Assembly: GCF_000315625.1 (NCBI RefSeq)
Contig: NW_005434637.1
Span: forward strand, 505,985-569,984
Direction: 5' to 3'
From: Guillardia theta CCMP2712
Taxonomy: Eukaryota > Cryptophyceae > Pyrenomonadales > Geminigeraceae
Length of the DNA stretch: 64,000 nt
This document shows, piece after piece, positions 56,191-64,000 of the stretch (positions are counted from its first letter, which is position 1; every line of letters begins with the position of its first letter). Position numbers and translations under genes: made by a program. The notes under the pieces are model-generated. The model had not been told where the DNA came from and ran no database searches. It saw only the letters and a list, made by a program, of their open reading frames with translations.

Positions 56191-58521
56191 TCAAGGGTCG
56201 CGGAGGTCTCGGGGGTACCACGGGCTCCCAGGGACTTGAAACATGGAGCTACTGCTCGATTGTCCACCTGCCAGAACAAGTTTCAAGAAATTCACTCACA
56301 GGACAGAGGTGTCACCTGAGAATAAGACAGCACCGCCTGGATCGACACTGTTGAAGTGCCCACCTGCCCCAGAGAAGCTACTGCTGCCCCACTGGCTCTG
56401 GGACGATTGCTGAGGTGGGCCCCTGGTAAACGAGTGGTTCCAGCTACTTGGCCCAACGCCTCCTTCAACAGACAGATTAGAAAAGAATAAGCTGATGAGA
56501 GGGAGGCGCTACCTCCAGGCTGATTCGAGACAGCATGCGAAGTAAAACCAGACCACTCTCCAAAGCGCGGTATGCTTGATCCTCCCTGCATGTTCCATCC
56601 CATATCTACATGTGGCAAACCATGTGCAGCCGCAGCTAACTGCTGCATGCTGTTTCGATTGTTGAGACTTGAAGCCCCAGAAACCATTTGACTTGATTGC
56701 ATGCTCCTTTCCCTTGCCCGCATGCTCATTTCTTGTTGAGATCTCGGTCGAGAAGACTCAGAATCTGGTGGCATCCTTGCCACCATCTTTCTCGGCCTCC
56801 CTCGAGACGGAACACGTCTCTGACTTCTGTCTACTTCAGAACTGAGGGTTGGAATACATACGGTCAAGACAAGCTTTTCAGTTCAAGCACAAAATCTTAC
56901 CCCATGCCCATGGGGTCCACCGATAAGGTTTCATGCAATCCAGGATCACCGTCTGTCACTACAGTCGCCGTCATAAGAACAAATATGAGCGGAAAGCTTA
57001 CTTTGGTCAAGACCATCTTTGTTCTTACGTGGCCTGGTCTGCCTCTTGTCGTATGCCTTATCCTATTCGAATTTCACAAACATAATCCTCGCTCGTCACA
57101 CTTGCCTCGCCAAATTTTCGCAACTCCCACAACACCCTGGAGACAGTCCTGAGGGAAACATTGCAACATTTGGCAACCTTATGCACAGGTTAGAAAAGCT
57201 GCCTTTCAATCCAGTGCGAGATACCTCATCGTGTGCCATTCCTCGCTTACACATGTTCACAATTGCTCGTCTCAGATCTGGCGCAAACCTCCTTCCTCGA
57301 GTCTGTGATTTGCCTAATAGCAGTTTTCATCAACTTCTCAACTATTCAATCAATTTCTTTTACCTGTATTTTGAACACTTCCTGCTTCAAATCCAGCCGA
57401 AACATGTCCGTGACCTTCTGTTTTCTCTCATCAGTTTCCAAACCAAAGATTCGAAGCAGCAAACCTGGCATGGCATTACGGGACAGTAGAGCAGCATTCT
57501 GGTCCTGAAGGTGGTGCATGGATTCATGAATCTGAACGGCTGCTTCTGGCATTCCCGGCTGGAAACTGTTCTGCTGGACCACTTGATTGTTGTCCAAGGG
57601 TAACTGTGGCCAAGAGCTGCCCACACCAGGTGGAAGTTGCATTTTATCGACAGAGTCGTTGCGCCTTTTCATGGTCTTGCTCCCTTTTGGTCGTCCGCGC
57701 TTTTTCCCAGGTATTGCTGCCTTTCTTCCCGGACGAGGCTGCAAGTCAGGAATATCTGGAGACTTTTGAAGCCACGAGAATCTAATCTCGCGAACGACCT
57801 TCAAAACCTCAAGCTCCGACGGCACACTTTGCATCAAATGACATTTTTCAAGAAAGTTTCTGAATTCAGACCTAAACCTTGATATATCATCGGGTCGATC
57901 CGGATCAATCCATCGTCGATACCCAAACATCCACGTTCCAGCTTCTTTGCCCAACTCTCCAGGCCTCCAATTCTTCCTTCGCTGTCGTTCGAAACCACCA
58001 CAGTGTTCCAGGGCCTTGTTGAAAAATTGAACAGTTACTTTATCTGTGCTGGATCTTGTCTTCTTATCCGCATCGGACATAACACAGAACTCTGGGAATA
58101 GCTTGCAGAAAGAACTGAAAAGAGAGTCGGATCCCAATCTTGCAACATATCTCCCAGGCTCAGCCTCGATCGTGACAGCTCTTCCGAACGATATGCACAA
58201 ATCAATCATTCTCTGCCTTGCAATCTCGTCCATGTTCCCTCCATTTCCATCGTCTACACTTGGTAGCCCAGGTCCAGCCTTGAGATTCGACACTTTGATC
58301 CAAAAATCAATTTTTCTGCTGTCCTCATCAGGTGGCCTTGCCCTCTTCTCCAGGACGGCCTTCTCCCCAAACTTCTTTATCTCCCACATGATCCTTGAGA
58401 CCGTTCTCACTGAGACTCCTGTACACTTTGCTACCTCGTCATGAGCCATTCCACGGTTCACCATCGTTGTGATAGCTTTGCGCAGGTCCGCGTTCCACCG
58501 CTTTCCCCTCATTGCTGTCAC
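56191..58521 (-). CDS. Two-module HTH/AT-hook DNA-binding protein (internal duplication)
   Basis: Module 1 (residues 1 to about 70): RGKRWNADLRKAITTMVNRG then MAHDEVAKCTGVSVRTVSRI, a helix-turn-helix of homeodomain/transposase-like type. After an unknown middle domain (GKEAGTWMFGYRRWIDPDRP), an AT-hook reads KKRGRPKGSKTMKRR. A 61-nt intron at about 57332-57392 keeps frame into module 2: TRGRRFAPDLRRAIVNMCKR, GMAHDE (intron) VAKCCNVSLRTVSRVLWELR. Module 2 lacks the middle domain and leads to a second AT-hook (VPSRGRPRKMVARM). It ends in a Ser/Gln-rich tail (SSSSMFQVPGSPWYPRDLRD) then P-stop. Both modules are about 65 percent alike. It is a likely sequence-specific or AT-rich DNA binder, possibly a domesticated transposase relative. 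Alternative: two tandem genes, but module 2 has no start codon of its own. Confidence 0.65.
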
Positions 58522-59621
58522 ACAATCTTTACAAATCCCCTGAAAAACAGAAAGAAGTCAGATTGTATGAGCCAATGAATGCAGAATAAAGTTAAAATGA
58601 CCAAAAAACCCATTTGCGAAGAATATGGTTTACCAAAACAATCACTCTTGAAATAAGTCTGCATTGCGAAAGAAAATCTGTGTCCCAGTTCAAATATTCG
58701 TCTACAGATTCTTGCTTTCAAAATTTGCACAATCAGTGTGTTTCCCTAAATCTATGACATGGTCCTCTAGCACAGATCACAAATCATCTCCATCTTCTCC
58801 ATCAACCCCAGTTTCACCTCCCTTCCATGCCCGCGAATCCTTTGCCTCCACTGTTGTCTCCCCAGCCATGTTTTTAACAGTTAAAAATATCTTGAGTTTT
58901 CAATTGTAAATTTTGTACGATATAAATTGATATTCTAGAACAAACTGGAAATTTGTAACTGAAGTTTGTATGAAATTTCAGCATCAACTTTGAAAATGGT
59001 TATAAATCCAACCATTTATTTGGTACAAAACTTATATATCATAATAGTTTTACTGACTTTTATATGTGGCTCGTGGGGCGGGCTGTGTACAGTCCAGGTC
59101 TTTTTACTCAAAGGTCACTACAGTGGTTAGCCGGGGGCCGACGTACCGGGTCCATCGGAAGTATCCTGAAGGATACATGTGACTTCCATGAGTTGACTAA
59201 AAATGCTGCTGGCGTGGAGAATATAGGAGCACGATTGACAGAAAGGAAAGGACAGGCTCTGACCTGCTCTCGCACAAAAGGAAGAGACACTCACATGTGT
59301 GTATGCACACGCAGAGAGGGAGGGAGGGAGGGAGGAAGGAAGGAAGGAAAGGGAGCGAGGGAGGGAGGGAGAAGGGAGCGAGGCAAGGCAGGTAGGCAGG
59401 CGGGCGGGCAGGCGGGCAGGCGGGCAGGCGGGCAGGCGGGCAGGCGGGCAGGCGGGCGGGCGGGCAGGCGGGCAGAAGAAAAAGAGGAAAGCATAAGTAA
59501 TTCGATTCGAATTGAGATGTGTAATTCTCTAAGTCGAATCTATTACTGAGTTGATCGCTGTTAGAAGGTAAGTATCTCGATCGAGGAGGGATGTCGACCC
59601 CAGCAGGTGACCTCCGATTAT
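58522..59621. other. Intergenic region, AT-rich then GGGA/GGCAGGCG repeats
   Basis: 58530-59060 is AT-rich and featureless apart from promoter-like sequence for the HTH gene. 59316-59478 holds simple repeats. No gene supported. Confidence 0.5.
59316..59478 (+). repeat. (GGGA)n followed by GGCAGGCG minisatellite
   Basis: GGGAGGGAGG/GGAAGGAAGG stretches to about 59380, then about ten copies of an 8-bp GGCAGGCG-like unit (59393-59478), some shortened to GGCG. Confidence 0.9.
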
Positions 59622-60400
59622 ATGAGTAAAGCTTGGTTGCCAATACTCAAAGCAGATATTGAAGACAAGGATGCGGTCAAATTAGCTTCAGCAGCCTATG
59701 CCCAATCTCTACGGATCCCGCCGTCTTCCAAGTTGCAGGTAAAGGCACACCATCATCTTTGAGAACCTTGTCGTTGACAAGATGAATACAGCTGCAGGCA
59801 GCAGAATCTATGACAGAAAGTGCCATGCTGCGCTTGAAAGAAATCGAAGTCACCATCGATACGGTGAAAATTGCTTCAGGTTGCTTATTCTGAAACTTAA
59901 GATCGATCTAGTCGGGTTCCGAAGTTGACTCTATTGCGAACGAGCTTGTTCCTCAACTCCAGAAACACACAGAACAGGTCCATCGATTCGATTTCAATTT
60001 GAAGTTGATTGACCATTCTAATCTTTTATTGCAGTTGACGAATGTGTTTGCGCTGATAGACAAGATGGCAGAACATATAGAGAACGTCAAGACATCAGTG
60101 AATAAGATGGAGGTCAAATCATTTGCAAATGATTTTGTATTCAAGTTTCCTCTCAGGCTCGTTTGGAAGCTGCTGAAGCAGCAAATGCCGGGCAGGTTGC
60201 GATCATCGGCCATACATGTTTTGGGTACTAAATTCCATGGCAGTTTGCAAAGACATGGTCGTCATTGACTGGTTTGAATAAGAGCACAGCTGTCCCTGTA
60301 GTTGATCAATTCTTGCTACTTACAGAGTTGCTAACACGTCGTGCAGGAAAATGTTCAAATAGTATCTGTGGATGATTTTTTCGCATCTCTAAAAGTGTAA
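59622..60400 (+). CDS. BLOC1S4 (cappuccino)-like subunit
   Basis: Small helical protein in about six exons. Starts MSKAWLPILKADIEDKDAVK; continues LQAAESMTESAMLRLKEIEV, then VGSEVDSIANELVPQLQKHT. The most diagnostic part is LTNVFALIDKMAEHIENVKT then SVNKMEARLEAAEAANAGQ (splicing ag/GCTCGTTTGG). This resembles the cappuccino helix 'Y.kID.lE.fv..v...v..lE..v..AE..L'. It ends ENVQIVSVDDFFASLKV-stop. BLOC-1 subunits are coiled-coil proteins that assemble into the complex needed for making lysosome-related organelles and endosomal sorting. Similarity is by pattern only, and short helical proteins are easy to mistake, so the assignment is moderate. No signal or membrane segment. Introns are 40-60 nt. 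Confidence 0.55.
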
Positions 60401-60611
60401 AAGGCTTGAGAAGTCAGATTACTTTGACCTTACTCAATGAGTACTTGAGAGCCAGAGGGTAAAGAAGAGATATCAGCATAAATGAATCCCAAGTATTTTA
60501 AGCGTCAGTAGGCTTTACTTCTGATTATTCTCGAACTGACAAGAAAGATGCGTCGTTAAACAGTACTATGTCCAAATAGGCCATCAGCACCCACAAGCCC
60601 GCAAGGACGAA

Positions 60612-62428
60612 TTATGCACTCTTCATAACCTGGTTTAAGTCAAAAACGTAGCATAACAAGCACATCCTACCGGGATATCCTTTCCATTCGGCTGTTGCGT
60701 TTGAGAAGCTTTTGGAGTGGGAGGCTTAGCTTGAGAATCCGTCGCAGTGCTCTGAATCAGAGCATCATTTTCGAACTCCCCTAAAAAGGGTTTGAGACCT
60801 GCTTCTTGTCGGTTGCCTGGGCAGCATCCTTAGCATTTGCTGCAGGCCCAGAGTTGGACATGAGCTTCTCATCATGCTGCTTCCCGAGTGAGTCCAATGA
60901 GCTCGAGATTCACTGGGCTCACCTTGACGACAGAACCCTCATTCCACTCATTCTTGTCCAAAATTTTGTCGTTATTCTTGTCCAGCTGCTGAAAGGTGCG
61001 CGAAGCCTGGTTGCGTGTACGTATGATCTTTCTAGTATCCCAACATCGTCATGTATAACCTTTTCTTGCAAAATCTCCTGAATTCTCTTCTGAATGTGCT
61101 CGATGCGTTGATCAAAAAACTTGAGAACAAACAATCAGCTTTCAGCGAATCATTCCTTCACAGTGAGATTACCTCATTGCGGTGAGAGTTCCTGTCCATC
61201 ACTCTCCTTCGATCATCTCTCTTCATCTGTTTTTTTTCAATCACAAAGGTTACACTCAGTATGAAGACCAAATGTGCCAAGAAAATTTCACATGTTCTGG
61301 GCGTTCCATGATTCGCTCTCTCCTCTCGTGATCTGCGCGGTCCATCATCCGGCGTCTTCTTTCCTCATGGCGTCTTGAGCCCATGGGACCCATAGGACCC
61401 ATGGGACCCATCATATCATGTGGATCATTCATAGACATCTCTGGAATTCTGGAGTAAGTTGCCTTCAACCTATCATTTGAGGAAAATTAGATTATTCATG
61501 AGGTTGGATGATCTTCATTGAAATTACTCCATCTCATCGATTTTTCCATCTTTGTTGAGGTCGATCTCTTCAAAGACCTGGACAAGCTGTCATTTTTATG
61601 AATCAAAAATTACAAGCAACGAAAGAACCTGTGTAGCATGGTCCTCCCTAACCTTCGGAGAATGCATTCCTCTGTTCGAAGTCTCAGACACACCATAAAA
61701 CAAGACAGGTAATCATGGACAACCTGGTTTGGTAAACAATTTCAAGAGGATTCTTCCACATATTCGGGTTTACGAAGCTATTAGTGGTACAGTTAGCAAA
61801 GCTCGTACTTGAAGAACTGAGGAAATGGAATACTGGGGCATGTAGTGAGGGATATGTGAGGTCCTGGCCCACTCCCGTTTGTTCAATGAGCCGTCTTTGT
61901 CCTTTGATAGATGCAATCAGAAGAAAACAAACATTATTGATTTCACAGTATGTACCAGATCATTGCGCTTGAACACGTGTTCAGGTCCATGTCCTTAATC
62001 GCATGAAAATGAAAACACAATCAGGAAGGAGGGAGAAGTCACTTACTCCTCATCTGGAAGTTATCCATCATGTCTTGGTTGCTCTTGACGAAAGCTTCAA
62101 ACTCATTCCTGTCAATGTGACCATTGGAGTCTTTGTCTGCCGCATCAAAGAGATTCTCCTGAAATAAAACATCAGCGTCGCAAAATCCCCCAAGCAATTA
62201 TGGAGCGCATACATGGTCTTGGGTTTGCCTGTGATGGTTCAAAGACATCATTTCCGTGAAAAGGTGGCGAAGTTCTTGGTCGATTTCCATTCCATTCGGA
62301 GCTGCTCCAGCCTTGGTTTCGGACTTCTCGTCTTCTTTCGCAGCATAGGAAACGCTGACCAAGGCGAGCGCCACCAAGAATATTAGGACTCCCTTGAGGG
62401 CTGTAGATCTCGTCTTCATCGCAGTCAT
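60612..62428 (-). CDS. ER-lumen EF-hand calcium-binding protein (CREC-like)
   Basis: About ten short exons. Start at MTAMKTRSTALKG (alternatives 62446 and 62419), then a signal peptide (VLIFLVALALVSVSYA) and an acidic mature start (AKEDEKSETKAG). Four EF-hand loops are visible: DAADKDSNGHIDRNEFEAFV, YDKDKDGSLNKREWARTS-like, FEEIDLNKDGKIDEMEWLKA and FQQLDKNNDKILDKNEWNEG, each with D-x-(D/N)-x-(D/N)-G or K-x-I/L-x(3)-E. The Trp after the last Glu is typical of secretory CREC proteins (calumenin, reticulocalbin). Between hands is a low-complexity GPMGPMGPMG stretch and a strongly basic/acidic RRHEERRRRMMDRADHERRE helix. The C-terminus is Pro/Gln/Ser-rich, ending DIPVMKSA-stop; no HDEL/KDEL retention signal, so it may be secreted or retained by other means. 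Confidence 0.75.
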
Positions 62429-63267
62429 CTGCAAGGAAGAGTTCATTTACAAGGGATTTCACAAAGCTCGGTCAAATGTACTAAAACCAACTTCCGCATG
62501 TACATAACCTCGCTCGCGGTCCCAGCTTTGTCATTATCAGGCATTGCTCACTCTTCAACAAACCTAGATTCTTCCACGATCGCCTACTAGCAAACTTTCT
62601 TGCACAACCAGTAAATAGCTTTGTTTCACTGAATACTCGGCTCAAACTCGTGTGTTGTTTCATGCTCCTCTCGGCACCCTCGTGACATGGTCCCGTCACC
62701 CCTTCACCTATCCCACCTGCAGCAGCGAACCGAGAAATTTGGTTGCAAGTTGACATATGGCTGAACACCTTTGTGAAATTTTGAAAAATGGATACAGAAA
62801 ATAAATTGTCAACTTGCGATTTTAACCTCTAGGCACAAATGTTATTTCAGAGATTTATGTAAATTTCTTGTACAAAATTGCATATTTTTGCTTTAAAATT
62901 TAGAAATACTTGATCATATTTCAAAACAAAGGTGACTTCTTGAAATCTTCTCCACAACGCCTGCCTTGAAGTTTCGCCGGACAAACTAAATCAAAAAGGC
63001 AGAAACAAGTCATTAATGAGGTGGATCGAAGATTTCCTTGCTGCCTTTCCTAGGGCGATATGCTGAGAAGGAGAGCAGAGATGCAGGAGGGACGAAAGTT
63101 GAGGGGAGTGACGAGGAGGGAGAGAGAGCGAGTGTTTCTAAAGATACAGCAGAGCAGAGAAGAGCAGAGAAGAAGGAAGAGGAGATGGTAGTTCGTTGTG
63201 AGTTCTTGACCATTTCGCATCGCTCCAGACCTCCCCGACGACTTCAACAAACGTTGTGTAGCTTTCC
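62429..63267. other. Divergent intergenic region
   Basis: AT-rich at 62780-62960. The plus-strand open stretch at 63010-63230 is repetitive (AGCAGAGAAG units around 63150) and not supported as a gene. Promoters of both neighbours probably lie here. Confidence 0.45.
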
Positions 63268-64000
63268 ATGACGGCAAAGAATCATGAAGACACCAAGCCG
63301 GCAATAGTATCGCAGACGTCTGTATGTAAGATCTCAGAGTAATGACAAGCACTGCTGTGTATTGGGGGTCTTGATTGGTGCGCAGGAAAACTTTCATTGT
63401 GCTCCTCCGTTCTCGGACCGATTCCATTTGTTGTGAGGATGGCGAGTCTATATACCCATGTGAATTGGTATTATGTGACGGCCGAAAGGCGTGGAAAGGA
63501 GAGCATGGAAGTAAGATTGAATTTTTGTTTGTCGGTCTCAGCCTGATGCTTGTCACAGCTGAAGGCAACTCCAAGAAAGTTCGTGAACTGTACTTAGGTC
63601 TCGAGACGAGACTGCTATCCCGTGATTGCGACGGAAATTTAGGCTCGATATCCTTTGATGAAGAGAAAGGGATACTGCGTTTCGAAATGTCACCTGAAAG
63701 TGTCGGCAAGAAGAGGAAAAATGTGCGTTGAATTGGCCGATCTTGTAGTGCCTGAAGCATTTCAGGAGGAATTGGAAATATCGTTGACCAAGGTTGACAA
63801 AGTGAGAGATATTCAGGTCAATCTCGGGCATCGTGTTGTGCTGTCACCTCTCTCTCTCTCACTGATAGGCACCATCAGGACATCATAAAGGATTGCGCAA
63901 GGATTAGACTGCGAGAATTGAATCGCCTCGATCAAGATTGTGATGCCATGCGGTGTCCCACCAGACTTTTGAGGTATGGCATTTTGAATTTCCTTGCAGG
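63268..64000 (+). CDS. XRCC4-like protein, 5' part only
   Basis: Runs off the window end. Start exon MTAKNHEDTKPAIVSQTS; a GTATGT-type intron follows. Exon 2 reads KTFIVLLRSRTDSI ... CELVLCDGRKAWKGEHG. Exon 3 reads EGNSKKVRELYLGLETRLLS, then LGSISFDEEKGILRFEMSPE. The order 'L.DG..AW.G ... v.eL...L ..... F..e...L.F' matches the XRCC4 head domain (including the ITLTDGhsAW strand-loop). Later exons are helical (VPEAFQEELEISLTKVDK, DIIKDCARIRLRELNRLDQD), fitting the XRCC4 stalk. XRCC4 bridges Ku-bound ends to ligase IV in end joining. PAXX, XLF and SAS-6 share this fold and cannot be excluded. The rest of the stalk and the ligase-binding segment lie beyond the window. Confidence 0.45.

Noticed and set aside
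59299-59496. Open frames through the GGCAGGCG repeats
   Set aside because: Simple-repeat translation with no other coding support.
60235-60300. FAKTWSSL in the BLOC1S4-like gene resembling the FANTWSSL motif of the CPHGV protein
   Set aside because: No CPHGV or NATG motifs nearby and the surrounding helices fit cappuccino; probably chance.

Overview
This window looks like nuclear DNA of a photosynthetic protist, most likely a cryptophyte alga such as Guillardia theta. Genes are intron-rich, with mostly 40-60 nt GT-AG introns. Conserved genes are typically eukaryotic: Ku70, POC1, RPB6, PRP8, a BLOC1S4-like subunit and HDDC2. Two secreted-type leaders have a Phe just after the predicted signal-peptide cleavage site, the plastid-import signature of algae with secondary red plastids. 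One gene also carries EsV-1-7 cysteine repeats, a family with a patchy distribution that includes cryptophytes and brown algae. The species assignment is inference. CDS coordinates below run from start to stop and include introns; exon joins were made by eye.

Layout. 0-9 kb: an ankyrin-GNAT fusion (-), Ku70 with a SAP domain (+), an EsV-1-7 repeat protein (+) and the centriole protein POC1 (-). 9-18.6 kb: a small candidate zinc-finger gene (+), a membrane-anchored FkbM methyltransferase (-), a coiled-coil/PDZ protein (-) and a METTL21-like lysine methyltransferase (-). 19-25.3 kb: an unrecognised secreted protein built from repeated CPHGV/NATG modules (+), RPB6 (+) and a coiled-coil protein (-). 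26-33.4 kb: an IQ-motif repeat protein interrupted by a 100-N gap (-), HDDC2 (+) and a secreted low-molecular-weight tyrosine phosphatase (+). 33.4-44.5 kb: PRP8 (-), a long gene-poor stretch with GC-rich islands, a small membrane protein (-) and a displaced PRP8 fragment. 44.5-52 kb: two large cysteine-rich GCC2/GCC3 surface-type proteins, one intronless (+) and one with kelch repeats (-), ending tail to tail 26 bp apart. 52.5-64 kb: a thylakoid-lumen protein (+), an amino-methyltransferase joined to a CCCH finger (-), a gene ending in half a GATA finger (+), a duplicated HTH/AT-hook gene (-), a BLOC1S4-like gene (+), an ER-lumen EF-hand protein (-) and an XRCC4-like gene running off the end (+).

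Most genes are unrelated housekeeping functions. Loose themes are end joining (Ku70 near one end, XRCC4-like at the other), several methyltransferases, and paired surface proteins. Intergenic DNA is marked by two dispersed sequence styles: palindromic CCCGGG-type GC islands, and CTACCCC/GGGGTAG-rich segments. The best candidates for undescribed biology are the CPHGV/NATG protein, the duplicated HTH/AT-hook gene and the methyltransferase-CCCH fusion.
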